Source: a virus
Virus record (IMG/VR): IMGVR_UViG_3300043778_000030
Span: 1 to 23,620 of that record
Length of the DNA stretch: 23,620 nucleotides
Direction: 5' to 3' (one strand)
The number at the start of each line of letters is the position of its first letter. Position 1 is the stretch's first letter. The notes beneath the pieces were generated by a model that was given only the letters and a program-made list of their open reading frames with translations, was not told the DNA's origin and made no database searches. Positions 7,158 through 15,222 of the stretch are shown piece by piece. The translations under genes and the position numbers were made by a program.

Positions 7158-7747
7158 GTCAGCGCCAGATCGACCCCGCCGTTCCGCCAGCCGTCGTGAA
7201 GCAGATCATGGGACCGGACGGCATCCCGCAAGCGCAGTGGAACGATGAGCTAAAAGATTTATTCAATCCGTCCATCTCCGCGCGGCCCTTGCATTTGCCT
7301 GAGTCGGGACGTATCAAGACGATAAAAAACAAAGAGTACATGTACTTCCTCGCGTTCGATCGCAACGGCAGCGATGCGCGGCACGAGCGCGTCGAGCAGT
7401 TGCGCGCGGCGGGCTGGGACTACGCGACGACCGACGACGTGGAGATGTATTCCAAAGACAACGTGAAGCAGCAAAACGAGATTCGCTCGGGCGACCGGCG
7501 CTTGATGAAAATCCCGATGCAGCGCTGGCGCGAGATTCGCAAAGCGCAAAACCTCGCGGCGCTTGACCAGATCAATCCGCGTCGCCAAAGTTCCGGGCCA
7601 ATGGGAATCGAGAACATGACGCCGGGCATGGCGCACTACATGGGCGACGACGAGAGCATTCGCAACGCCGCGCACGTGAGCGACCCGACCGAAGAATTGC
7701 GCACGGGAAAAGTTACGGGCAATGCAGCGGTAGCGCGAATCAAGTAG
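7154..7747 (+). CDS. hypothetical head-module protein, 197 aa
   Basis: I do not recognise this family. The start overlaps the scaffold-like gene's stop (ATGA). The central part, IKNKEYMYFLAFDRNGSDARHERVEQLRAAGWDYATTDDVEMYSKD, looks like a compact alpha/beta domain. The next segment is basic (RSGDRRLMKIPMQRWREIRKAQN). The tail is rich in Gly, Met and Asn and may be disordered. Co-transcription with the scaffold and capsid genes suggests a minor head or assembly protein. It has no membrane segment or Cys cluster. Confidence 0.65.
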   Translation: MSQRQIDPAVPPAVVKQIMGPDGIPQAQWNDELKDLFNPSISARPLHLPESGRIKTIKNKEYMYFLAFDRNGSDARHERVEQLRAAGWDYATTDDVEMYSKDNVKQQNEIRSGDRRLMKIPMQRWREIRKAQNLAALDQINPRRQSSGPMGIENMTPGMAHYMGDDESIRNAAHVSDPTEELRTGKVTGNAAVARIK

Positions 7748-7765
7748 CGAACAGGAGCGAAACAG

Positions 7766-8395
7766 ATGGCAAACTTCGCCGATTCGATCGAACCAGTCAA
7801 GGACTTGGGCGGGGCTATTTCCTTCCCAATCGCGTACTCGCCCGAAGAACTAGGGCAGACGTTCGTGGAAGGTACTCCCGTCCAAATCGTAACCACTGGC
7901 GGCACCGCAGATGGCGGCGTGCAAGCGTGGGACGGGGCCACGGTTATTGCAGGTATCGCGGGCTTCGCGATTCAGAATGCGAACAACCTTGGCACGACTG
8001 GGTCGGGCCAGCCGCAACCGTTCTCGCCCGTTCTCGGGCCGGGTTCGGTCATCGGTAATTACGCCGCAAACTCGAACCAACCCCTCGCGGTTATCACCCC
8101 GCCGATGGTTCCATTCACGGACGGCACGCTCGGCTATTACATCGCGGCACCGACCACGGTGTTTCAGGGGAAGCTCGGCACTTCATCGACGGTCACGCCA
8201 GTGGCGACGGCAGCAAACATGGTCGGCCAAAATTTTGGGTTGACCAAGGACACTGGGAATAATTTCTGGTACGTCGATACGGCCAAGAACAATGCGGTTC
8301 GTATTGTAGGGATCAGCCCGCTTGAAGCAACCGGCACCGTGGGCGGGCATGTGTTTTTCGTGGTACTCAACGCAGTTGCGCAAATCTTCGCGTAG
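7766..8395 (+). CDS. putative capsid decoration / head structural protein
   Basis: A 209-residue, Gly/Thr/Val-rich beta protein with a clear AGGAG ribosome binding site. The sequence (ISFPIAYSPEELGQTFVEGTPVQIV, repeated G-A-T turns, FVVLNAVAQIFA at the C-terminus) resembles DUF2190-like decoration proteins that bind the outer capsid. These are usually encoded directly before the major capsid gene, as here. The family assignment is by pattern and position only. It could instead be a capsid-stabilising minor protein. Confidence 0.55.
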   Translation: MANFADSIEPVKDLGGAISFPIAYSPEELGQTFVEGTPVQIVTTGGTADGGVQAWDGATVIAGIAGFAIQNANNLGTTGSGQPQPFSPVLGPGSVIGNYAANSNQPLAVITPPMVPFTDGTLGYYIAAPTTVFQGKLGTSSTVTPVATAANMVGQNFGLTKDTGNNFWYVDTAKNNAVRIVGISPLEATGTVGGHVFFVVLNAVAQIFA

Positions 8396-8426
8396 TAGGT
8401 GTGAGCAGTAGTTTACTGGAGGATTA

Positions 8427-9392
8427 ATGGCACCCTTTGGTGTAATGTCTCGTAATAACTTTCCGCCACTATTGGCACCTGGGTTACGCCATATCTTCGT
8501 GGAATTCTTTGACCTCAAAGAGCACGCGCCACAGTACCCGCACTACATGAACGAGATGACGAGCGAGGATGCCTACGAGATTGACTACCAACTCTCGGGC
8601 ACCGGCCCCATGCCCTTGATGCCCGAAGGGACGCCGCCGATTACCGACTCGATGATTCAGGGCGGCACGAAAAAGTATCTGCATTTGCAGTACGGGCTTA
8701 TCTCGGAAGTCACGCGCCAACTCATCGCGGACGACAAGTACGGCATCGTGAAACAGATGCCCAAGTCGCACGCGCGCTCGGGGCTGTTCGGTCGCGAGGC
8801 CGTGTGCTGCTCGCTGTTCAATCTCGGCGGCACGCTCATCACCACGAACGACGGCGTAACGCTGTTCAACACGGCGCACCCATTGCTCGGCGGCACGCAA
8901 GCGACCGCAACCGCGCCGGGTATCACGAATATCATCTCGGCGGCGGGCACGTATCCGAACCGTCCGAATCCCGACACCGATCTTGGCGACACCGCGCTAC
9001 AGCAAGCGATTAACATCTTCGCGCGTATGCCCGATGGTCGCGGCATCCCGGTTCACGTGCACCCGCGTCATTTGATTCACCCGCCCGAACTTCGGCGCTT
9101 GACGCGCGAACTGCTTGGCTCTCCAGGCGTTCCGTTCAGCGCGAACAACGAGCTGAACTGGCTGCAAGCGGAAAACTTGCAAGGGCTGGAACTCAACTAC
9201 CTCACGTCAACAAGCGGGTGGGGACTAATCACTGAGAAGTCTGGACACCAAATGAAATTCTACGAACGCGAACCGCTCATGGCCGCGACCGACGACGACT
9301 TCAAGACGGAAGTTTTGCTGTTCAAATCTACGCAGCGTTTCAGTGCGGGAGCGACCGTCTGGCAAGGGACCTTTTTTTCGTACGGGCCGTAG
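8427..9392 (+). CDS. major capsid protein (Mu gpT-like, HK97 fold)
   Basis: The 321-residue protein would form the icosahedral head. The segment LFNTAHPLLGGTQA (about residues 147-160) matches the conserved loop LFxTxHP of Mu gpT-type and related HK97-fold capsid proteins. The regions before it (LISEVTRQLIADDKYGIVKQMPKS) and after it (ALQQAINIFARMPDGRGIPVHVHPRHLIHPPELRRLTRELLG) fit the same family. The ending SAGATVWQGTFFSYGP resembles other gpT-like C-termini. GGAGG lies 5 nt before ATG 8427. There is no obvious N-terminal propeptide or protease gene nearby. Confidence 0.8.
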   Translation: MAPFGVMSRNNFPPLLAPGLRHIFVEFFDLKEHAPQYPHYMNEMTSEDAYEIDYQLSGTGPMPLMPEGTPPITDSMIQGGTKKYLHLQYGLISEVTRQLIADDKYGIVKQMPKSHARSGLFGREAVCCSLFNLGGTLITTNDGVTLFNTAHPLLGGTQATATAPGITNIISAAGTYPNRPNPDTDLGDTALQQAINIFARMPDGRGIPVHVHPRHLIHPPELRRLTRELLGSPGVPFSANNELNWLQAENLQGLELNYLTSTSGWGLITEKSGHQMKFYEREPLMAATDDDFKTEVLLFKSTQRFSAGATVWQGTFFSYGP

Positions 9393-9431
9393 AGATTCAC
9401 GGTCCATCCCACGCTGTAGCACGAGGGGGAA

Positions 9432-9659
9432 ATGGCTGACGGTAACGGACACAGCGCGAACACGACTACGGTTATTACCGCGACGGTCACGTTCGATCCG
9501 ATGACCGGGCAAGTGGGCTTCAACGCGCCTATCAATAACGAGATGATCTTGCTGTACATGCTCGAAAAGGCGAAGGACGCAGTGAAGGCTTTTATCGCGG
9601 AGCAAGCGAAGGGGCAGCGCATCGTGCCCGCGAAAGCGATGCCGTTCATTCAGCACTAG
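9432..9659 (+). CDS. hypothetical protein, 75 aa
   Basis: A small protein with a GAGGGG ribosome binding site. Residues 10-35 are beta-like (TTVITATVTFDPMTGQVGFNAPI), followed by one amphipathic helix (MILLYMLEKAKDAVKAFIAEQAKG). It lies directly after the capsid gene and has no recognisable domain. It could be a head-completion or connector accessory factor. I cannot assign a function. Confidence 0.65.
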   Translation: MADGNGHSANTTTVITATVTFDPMTGQVGFNAPINNEMILLYMLEKAKDAVKAFIAEQAKGQRIVPAKAMPFIQH

Positions 9660-9669
9660 GGAGCGCGAT

Positions 9670-10182
9670 GTGAGCAGACCAGACGCACCATACGATCCGC
9701 CGTATCCGCTGACACAGTTTCAGAGCGGCATCAACTCGCGCTTGCGCCCGGTCATGGGCAGCGCCGTTGTGCTCACGAGCGCGCAACTTCTCGCGTTGCA
9801 AACAACCGCCGTCGTGATCGAGCCCTCGCCCTCAACCGTCGCCGTAACTGGCTCTGTGAAGCTATTGCTCGTGCCCGAGAGCATGACGCTTGAATATATT
9901 TTCAATTCCGTCGCGTACACCATCGGCAATGCGAACAACGCTTTCCAGTTGGAATACATCGGTAAGACGACCGCGCTCGCGTCAGCGAATGCGACGGGCC
10001 TTGTCGATCAATCAGCCAGTTCCAATGTCAGCGTGCTCGCGAGTGCGGCGGGGAATCTTTCCAACGCTAATTCCGTAAACCTCGGCTTCGAGTTGAAACT
10101 TGTCGGCACGACTCCCGCGCTCACGCTCGGCAACGGGACGCTGAAAGTCGTCGTGCGTTGGTCAATGGTCGCTATCGACTAG
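9670..10182 (+). CDS. hypothetical beta-rich virion protein, 170 aa
   Basis: The start is GTG 9670 with AGGGAG at about 9658-9663; the overlapping ATG at 9668 stops at once. The protein has no Cys and is rich in Ser, Ala, Thr and Val. Alternating beta patterns (VTGSVKLLLVPESMTLEYIFNSVAYTIG, LGFELKLVGTTPALTLGNGTLKVVVRWSMV) suggest a jelly-roll or Ig-like sandwich. Its place between capsid and connector genes suggests a head-fibre or decoration protein. I do not recognise a specific family. Confidence 0.6.
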   Translation: MSRPDAPYDPPYPLTQFQSGINSRLRPVMGSAVVLTSAQLLALQTTAVVIEPSPSTVAVTGSVKLLLVPESMTLEYIFNSVAYTIGNANNAFQLEYIGKTTALASANATGLVDQSASSNVSVLASAAGNLSNANSVNLGFELKLVGTTPALTLGNGTLKVVVRWSMVAID

Positions 10183-10192
10183 GAGAGTTTCC

Positions 10193-10465
10193 ATGTATCA
10201 CGTCGGAACGATTACGAAGACGAGCAACAAGTCGCTGCCATTCCATGCGCAGTGCACGTGCGGGCCGGCGGGAGACTTCTCGGCAAGGGAAACCGCTGAG
10301 GCGTTTTTGCGTTCGCATCTTGCGAAGCAAGGCGGCGTTTCAACGCAAGAACTCGTGGATAAATCCGAAGAAACGGAGCCCGAGAATCCCGTACCTCCCA
10401 TCGACGCGGCGACGGCGCAAACATCCGAAGCTGAAACGGCTTGGCCGAAAAAGAAAAAGAAGTAG
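10193..10465 (+). CDS. hypothetical protein, 90 aa, basic tail
   Basis: A small protein from ATG 10193 with AGGAGAG upstream. Residues about 18-48 contain FHAQCTCGPAGDFSARETAEAFLRSHL, a CxC element near a His that may bind metal. The middle is acidic (EETEPENP) and the C-terminus is WPKKKKK. It is the first of three neighbouring tiny genes with Cys motifs. Function is unknown; a virion or connector accessory is possible from context. Confidence 0.6.
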   Translation: MYHVGTITKTSNKSLPFHAQCTCGPAGDFSARETAEAFLRSHLAKQGGVSTQELVDKSEETEPENPVPPIDAATAQTSEAETAWPKKKKK

Positions 10466-10487
10466 GATAGATTTTTGAGGTGTCGCA

Positions 10488-10760
10488 GTGATCTGGCGCG
10501 GATATTGCGAGTACGTTTACACGACCTGCATGCGCTGCAATCGCAAGGTGCCGCTATCCGATTGCAGTTGGTGCGATGGCTTACTCGTTGACCACATTTA
10601 CGGGTGCTACGATAGGGTCATCGACGGCTCGTTCGAATTGCGCGAGGCGCGCGAGGCGAGTCGTGACCGCAACGAGTTGCAGCCCGATCCAAAACTTATC
10701 AATCCGATTGACCCGATTCTCCAACTCGAAAATGTTCCAGCCAGCGCGGGAGTCTGGTAG
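10488..10760 (+). CDS. small zinc-ribbon-like protein, 90 aa
   Basis: The start is GTG 10488 with GAGG at 10477-10480. Residues about 14-31 hold TTCMRCNRKVPLSDCSWCDG, a CxxC-x7-CxxC arrangement that should bind one zinc. Two further Cys lie at 7 and 40. The C-terminal half (REAREASRDRNELQPDP, then LINPIDPILQLENV) is charged and probably helical. It sits among connector genes, next to a second CxxC protein at 11270. I do not know a function. A structural stabiliser or a regulator are both possible. Confidence 0.65.
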   Translation: MIWRGYCEYVYTTCMRCNRKVPLSDCSWCDGLLVDHIYGCYDRVIDGSFELREAREASRDRNELQPDPKLINPIDPILQLENVPASAGVW

Positions 10761-10762
10761 CC

Positions 10763-11257
10763 ATCGCAAACATTGTCACAAACCCGTGGACCTTCACGAA
10801 CGCCGACCAAGCTACCACTACGGCGATTACCAGCATCGTGAACAATGGCGCATCGGCGCTCGTCACGGCGACTGCTCACGGGCTCGCAACGAATGCAAAG
10901 ATTAGTTTGCAGGGCGTAACGCCTTCAGGATGGGACGGCGGGTACATCGTGCAAGCGGTTCCGAGCGCGAACACCTTCCTAATCAACGTGCCCGACTGGA
11001 AGCGCACGCTCGCGAATGCGGGCGCGACGGGCAATGTTGTCACCGCAATCTATCTCGACTTGGTTCGCGCCGAGCAACTGCTCTGGGATACGGCGGGCGC
11101 GGGGACATTGCTCGTGACAAACCTCGTCGGCAATATTATCTGGAATCCCACGGCGGTTGCGGGCCAGGGGCCGTACACTTACGGCAAAACATTTTTCGTT
11201 GAAGGCCTCGTGCTCAACGCGATTCCGAACGGAACTTTGCAAATCACGGTTGTCTAG
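10763..11257 (+). CDS. FCCH-like beta protein of the tail module, start uncertain
   Basis: The coherent domain begins upstream of the first ordinary start. It reads IANIVTNPWTFTNADQATTTAITSIVNN, then ALVTATAHGLATNAKISLQGV and WDGGYIVQAVPSANTFLI. This is the pattern of the FCCH-like fold seen in phage tail proteins (VTAxxHGLxxGxxVxIxG, then GxYxVxxVxxxxTFxI). GTG 10838 would cut off the first strand. No ATG, GTG or TTG exists in this frame between the stop at 10709 and 10838. CTG 10754 and ATC 10763 are the only candidates, the latter with GGGAG at 10748-10752. The second half is also beta-rich (LLWDTAGAGTLLVTNLVGNIIW). A structural tail or connector role is inferred. Confidence 0.65.
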   Translation: MANIVTNPWTFTNADQATTTAITSIVNNGASALVTATAHGLATNAKISLQGVTPSGWDGGYIVQAVPSANTFLINVPDWKRTLANAGATGNVVTAIYLDLVRAEQLLWDTAGAGTLLVTNLVGNIIWNPTAVAGQGPYTYGKTFFVEGLVLNAIPNGTLQITVV

Positions 11258-11269
11258 GGAGATGCGCGT

Positions 11270-11422
11270 GTGGCCGTTCAAAAAGGAGGTTGGAACTTAG
11301 AGTATTTTTATCCGAAAGATAAGTACAGAATCCTATGCATGAATTGCAATTGGGGAAGATCGGTTTACGGAGTATGCCCACATGCCCGTGCAAATAAACA
11401 AGAACGGCCAGTGGGCGGTTGA
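11270..11422 (+). CDS. tiny zinc-ribbon-like protein, 50 aa
   Basis: The GTG start at 11270 has AGGGAG at 11256-11261, 8 nt upstream. The 50 residues include YRILCMNCNWGRSVYGVCPHA, a CxxC followed by a CPH that could complete a metal site. The pattern resembles the CMRCN segment of the 90-residue protein at 10488. The last 41 nt overlap the next gene in a different frame. It is easily missed because of its size and GTG start. No function is known. Confidence 0.55.
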   Translation: MAVQKGGWNLEYFYPKDKYRILCMNCNWGRSVYGVCPHARANKQERPVGG

Positions 11423-12662
11423 CTATGTTGGACCATACCTCGGGCTCGATGTGCAAACCCCGGAGAATTTAATTCCCGACAATGCCTCGCCTTCCTTCAA
11501 TAACTTCATGTTGCGCAACGCGGAGTTGCGCTCGCGCCCAAGCCTACAAAACACCTACGACCTCCACAACGCACCAACGGAGCCGCAACTCGGGATCACC
11601 ACATTCGTCGATGTGAACGGCACATATCACACCGTGCTGTGGTCCGGCGAAAGCCTGTTTCAGTTCAACTCGCATGTAATTTTAACGTCGCCGTGGGTCA
11701 TCGTAGGGCAGGCTTCCCCCGGCGACATGAAGACGAATCCAGTCAGCTATCGCGCGTTCGCGAACGCCATCTGGTACACCGACAAAGCGGCGCTGATTGG
11801 CTCCAATAACGCGCCAATCATCAATCCGTTTCTCGGGACATGGAATGGACTGAGCGCGGCCCCGCAGTTTACGCAGGTACAGTTCGACGCCTCGGTAACG
11901 CAGTCGTGCGCAGGAATCGCGCTGGCGGATTCTCCAACGGTCGGGGGCTCACTGCCCGGCGCGCCCGTGGTGACAGGGCCGCTCGCGATTGGCGGGCTGT
12001 ATCTCGGCGAGTTAAACAATCAACTGATTCTCGCGAACGTTTCCGTGCTCGACCAGGGCACGGGTGTTACGTACTCGTTCCCGAATCTCATCTGGTGGAG
12101 CGCGAACGGCCTGCCCTTTGAATGGGACCCGGTGCACAACACCAGCGCGGGCTTCAATCCATTTCTCGATGTGCCCGACATGATTACCGGGCTCGCGACG
12201 CTAGGCATCGCGGGATATATTTTCCGCACCAACGGCATCACGCAATTCAATCCCACGGGCAGCGCGGTGACGCCGTTCTCATTCAATCACATGTGGGCAA
12301 GCGACCACGGCATCGGCAACGTGTTTCCATTTTCCATCGCGCAGTATGGCCCGTCGTGCTGCTTCATAGACAACGACAACGTGTACAACCTGAGCGTGAC
12401 GAGCGCGACCAGCATCGGAGGGACGGCGCGAGACGCGATTTTTACAGACCTCGCGGCGGCAACGTTTACGCCGTTCGCCAACATTGCGCCCATCTTTGTC
12501 GATGGCTTCGTGTACCTGAGCTACATTCTGATGATCCCGCTCGCAGGCTTCGTGCGCATGTACATCTACTCCTTCGATGAAAAGAATTGGGCGCAATGGG
12601 ACTTGAATATTTTCGCGAATCCCGGTCAGCCTCCGCTGACTTGCGCCCCGAACGTGTGCTGA
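11382..12662 (+). CDS. large beta-rich tail / DNA-stabilisation protein
   Basis: A 426-residue protein made mostly of short beta segments separated by Gly, Asn and Pro turns. An early motif, PYLGLDVQTPENLIPDNASPSFNNFMLRNAELRSRPSLQNTYDL, resembles the N-termini of podovirus tail-hub and P22 gp10-like DNA-stabilisation proteins, where the ligand-list phrase NxxLRxGxLRxRPGL is typical. Internal repeats such as FPNLIWWSANGLPFEWDP and MITGLATLGIAGYIFRTNGITQF suggest a beta-propeller. It lies ahead of the adaptor gene in the connector module. The call is by pattern; no close relative can be named. Confidence 0.6.
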   Translation: MPVQINKNGQWAVDYVGPYLGLDVQTPENLIPDNASPSFNNFMLRNAELRSRPSLQNTYDLHNAPTEPQLGITTFVDVNGTYHTVLWSGESLFQFNSHVILTSPWVIVGQASPGDMKTNPVSYRAFANAIWYTDKAALIGSNNAPIINPFLGTWNGLSAAPQFTQVQFDASVTQSCAGIALADSPTVGGSLPGAPVVTGPLAIGGLYLGELNNQLILANVSVLDQGTGVTYSFPNLIWWSANGLPFEWDPVHNTSAGFNPFLDVPDMITGLATLGIAGYIFRTNGITQFNPTGSAVTPFSFNHMWASDHGIGNVFPFSIAQYGPSCCFIDNDNVYNLSVTSATSIGGTARDAIFTDLAAATFTPFANIAPIFVDGFVYLSYILMIPLAGFVRMYIYSFDEKNWAQWDLNIFANPGQPPLTCAPNVC

Positions 12663-12663
12663 C

Positions 12664-13623
12664 ATGCCGCCAGTAATCACCAGCCTAAGCCCGAACAGCG
12701 GACCCGTAGGTACGAGCGTGCTCATCAGCGGCTCGGGATTTATTTCTGGCGGGCTGCATGGCGTCGTGAAGTTCTCCAGCAACGTCATCGCGACGACGGT
12801 CTACTCCTACACCAACACTTCCATCGTTGTCGCGGTCCCGGCTGGCGCGGTAACGGGGCCAGTGTTCCTCGAACTCGTGAACGTCAACAGTAATTCCATG
12901 ACGTTCACGGTCTCCGCGCCCACGACGCCCACAATCACTTCGCTCACGCCAAGCAGCGGAGGCGTCGGAATCTCTGTCACCATCGCGGGAACAAACTTTG
13001 GCGCGACGCAGGGCACCAGCGTGGTGACATTCAACGGGCTCACGGCTACGGTATCGAGTTGGAGTTCGACAAGCATCGTCGCGACCGTGCCGCTGATGGC
13101 TACTACCGGGCCGGTAATCGTCACCGTCGCGGGCGTCGCGAGCAACAGCATGACCTTCACGGTCACGAACCCGTCGAACGGCGGAATGGGTTCGCCATTA
13201 AATTTACTCTTGGTTCCTTGCCAGCAGTTCGGCACGCAGGAAGTGCTCTCGTTCGACACGTTCAACTTTAACGACAACAGTTTCGGGAGTTTCTATAACT
13301 GGAAAGTGGAAGAGATTGCGGCGGGGCGCACGCCTTCATGTACGCGGCAGATTATTATTTTCCGCGACCTGGGCGTCGCGACGATCACCGCGACCCTCTC
13401 GGGCTACAATCAGAATCTCGCGGATAATCCATTCGTGAGCATTTCGGAAACGTTCACGATGGGCACCGCGGGCGCGACGCAAAAACTCGGCGCGGTCGTG
13501 CGCGGGCTGAGTCTCACCGCGCAAAATTTGCAGTACACTATCACGCGAGGCGGCGGCGCTGGACCTGTCTCGATCACGAAGGTTCGGCTCGAAGGTCGCG
13601 TAGAAATGACGGCATACGCCTGA
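12664..13623 (+). CDS. double IPT/TIG-domain virion protein
   Basis: Two IPT/TIG immunoglobulin-like domains are visible. The first spans about residues 3-80 (ITSLSPNSGPVGTSVLISGSGF to FLELVNVNSNSMTFTV). The second spans about 87-165 (ITSLTPSSGGVGISVTIAGTNFG to VIVTVAGVASNSMTFTV). The two end in the same SNSMTFTV phrase. A separate beta domain of about 140 residues follows (LSFDTFNFNDNSFGSFYNWKVEEI, then LGAVVRGLSLTAQN). TIG domains mediate adhesion on bacterial surfaces and on some phage virions. The gene is 1 nt from its upstream neighbour and overlaps the next by a single base. Confidence 0.75.
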   Translation: MPPVITSLSPNSGPVGTSVLISGSGFISGGLHGVVKFSSNVIATTVYSYTNTSIVVAVPAGAVTGPVFLELVNVNSNSMTFTVSAPTTPTITSLTPSSGGVGISVTIAGTNFGATQGTSVVTFNGLTATVSSWSSTSIVATVPLMATTGPVIVTVAGVASNSMTFTVTNPSNGGMGSPLNLLLVPCQQFGTQEVLSFDTFNFNDNSFGSFYNWKVEEIAAGRTPSCTRQIIIFRDLGVATITATLSGYNQNLADNPFVSISETFTMGTAGATQKLGAVVRGLSLTAQNLQYTITRGGGAGPVSITKVRLEGRVEMTAYA

Positions 13624-13976
13624 TGCGCGCGCAACCCACCGTACTCGGCGATCCGCGAAACCCGCTGGACCTCACGCGGCATAGCGAGCGGCTTGCCCTC
13701 GTGCTGAACGGCAATGTGAATTTCGGCTCCACGATGAGCAACGCGGACCAAGACATGAACATGAATGCGTTCAAGCACGCGGGCACTTCCCCCGGTGCGG
13801 CGAATACGGATTTTACTTTGACGCATCAGCTCGGGCGCGTGCCGCTGACAATCGTAGGGCAGGATACGAAAGACGGCTCGATACTCTACCGGAGCCCGAC
13901 GACCCCTTGGACAAAGACGACGATAACATTGCGCTCGACAGGGGCCAGTTCCGTGTACAATCTCATCGTTGCGTGA
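13623..13976 (+). CDS. hypothetical tail-module protein, 117 aa
   Basis: A small beta-type protein. The start ATG shares its A with the TGA of the TIG-domain gene. Residues about 55-117 (HAGTSPGAANTDFTLTHQLGRVPLTIVGQDTKDGSILY, then TTITLRSTGASSVYNLIVA) carry the pattern ANTDFTLTHxLGRVP, common in phage tail tip and fibre proteins whose C-terminal strands form an Ig-like or H-type fold. It may decorate or close the tail. No catalytic motif is visible. Confidence 0.65.
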   Translation: MRAQPTVLGDPRNPLDLTRHSERLALVLNGNVNFGSTMSNADQDMNMNAFKHAGTSPGAANTDFTLTHQLGRVPLTIVGQDTKDGSILYRSPTTPWTKTTITLRSTGASSVYNLIVA

Positions 13977-13985
13977 GGGTGAATC

Positions 13986-14396
13986 GTGGCGAGTTCTATT
14001 CAAGCGATCTTCCAAGGCATCCTTATTGGCTTAGACAACACCCAGTCGCCGCCGCCCTACGTCGCGAATATCGACCTGCAGAACCCCACGCTCACGGGCA
14101 CGAAGTTTTATTACGATGCATTCTTTCAGGCGCTCACCACGGGAAGCCACGTGCCCATCGGCGCGGGAGGCGGCGGGGCAGAAACGTTTTTGATTCTCGT
14201 GGTGAATCGTTCGACGGGCACAAACCTTCAAATCAACGTGACGCCGACTGGCGGAAGTTCGCAAGAGGTCGGAGTGTTCGGTCCGGGTGGGATTTGCGTG
14301 CTGATGGACCCGACAGAGACGGGCGTGGGATGGACGGACCTACTCTTGACAGGCATAAGCAGTACGTGTCCCGCGACGGTGTTTACGGCAATCTAA
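13986..14396 (+). CDS. hypothetical tail-module protein, 136 aa
   Basis: The start is GTG 13986 with GAGGG 6 nt upstream. The protein is beta-rich and glycine-rich: VANIDLQNPTLTGTKFYYDAFFQALTTGS, then GAGGGGAETFLILVVNRSTGTNLQINVTPTGG. The regular spacing suggests a structural sandwich. Translational coupling to its neighbours in the connector and tail block suggests a minor virion protein. I recognise no family. Confidence 0.65.
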   Translation: MASSIQAIFQGILIGLDNTQSPPPYVANIDLQNPTLTGTKFYYDAFFQALTTGSHVPIGAGGGGAETFLILVVNRSTGTNLQINVTPTGGSSQEVGVFGPGGICVLMDPTETGVGWTDLLLTGISSTCPATVFTAI

Positions 14397-14397
14397 T

Positions 14398-15222
14398 ATG
14401 CCACTAGCACAACCAGCGGCGGCAACGCTCACGATTAACGGCCTCATCAACAAAGTGGCCGCGTATCTGCAAAACCGCCCGGACGTGAGCGAGACGCAGA
14501 CAAACCCGGAGATGCGACCGAGCGCGTGGATTCGGGACACGATCCGCGAGTTAACGGCGAAGTGGCCTTTCCCTGAATTGCAAATTGCGGGACCTCTAAC
14601 GACCATCGGGCCGGGCTTGGGTTTTCAGGGTTCAAATTATATGTACCCGGTAAGCATGTTTCTCAATCCCGGCGATGACATGACTTCATCGGAAGACCCG
14701 ACGATTTTCCTGACGCCGCAAGACGCGCAAGCCGCTGCGATGCAGGGCGCAAATATTAGCAAGTTTGTTGGGACAGCGACGGGTACGGTAGCTTATCCGA
14801 TGGACCACTTAACGGTTAAGGCAATACAGCCGATGCTGTTCATACCCGGAGGCATCCCGTTTAGATATACACGCTTTGGTAATATGTATTGGTTTGGTAC
14901 GCAGCCGGGAACGAACTACAGCGTGTATCTGCCGTACAATAGACGGCACCCATTCAATCCCGATCTTGTCACATCGCCAATCTACATGCCACAGGATTGG
15001 TTCGACGTAATTGCAATAGGGGCGGCAGAGCGCGGGGCTGTAACGTTGCGTTGGTCAGACATGGCGAGCTATCTTCATCAACTACTCTATGGCGACCCTG
15101 ATTCGCAACAAAAAGATGGCTCGCTCGGGCGTCCGGGGTTGATCGCGGCTAGAGTGCTACAGCCAGAAAGGGATCGGCGGCTATCCACCGTGCAAATCTC
15201 GCCGATGGTGTCGCGTTACTAA
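14398..15222 (+). CDS. head-tail adaptor-like protein (P22 gp4 / T7 gp11 type)
   Basis: The 274-residue protein begins with LTINGLINKVAAYLQNRPDVSETQTNPEMRPSAWIRDTIRELTAKWPFPELQ. This helix-loop-helix, in which a short protein segment is followed by an Ile-Arg-Asp helix and a WPFPEL phrase, is typical of podovirus adaptor proteins that dock below the portal. The second half contains MYWFGTQPGTNYSVYLPYNRRHPF and QDWFDVIAIGAAERGAVTLRWSD, again seen in adaptors. The location fits the connector module. Its TAA shares a base with the ATG of the next HNH gene. Confidence 0.6.
   Translation: MPLAQPAAATLTINGLINKVAAYLQNRPDVSETQTNPEMRPSAWIRDTIRELTAKWPFPELQIAGPLTTIGPGLGFQGSNYMYPVSMFLNPGDDMTSSEDPTIFLTPQDAQAAAMQGANISKFVGTATGTVAYPMDHLTVKAIQPMLFIPGGIPFRYTRFGNMYWFGTQPGTNYSVYLPYNRRHPFNPDLVTSPIYMPQDWFDVIAIGAAERGAVTLRWSDMASYLHQLLYGDPDSQQKDGSLGRPGLIAARVLQPERDRRLSTVQISPMVSRY

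Noticed and set aside
10740-10765. Programmed -1 frameshift fusing the zinc-ribbon and FCCH-like genes
   Set aside because: No X-XXY-YYZ slippery sequence or downstream pseudoknot is apparent. A separate non-AUG start explains the data more simply.
12279-12788. Minus-strand frame of 169 codons opposite the tail and TIG genes
   Set aside because: It has no recognisable domain, and the plus-strand genes here have clear features.
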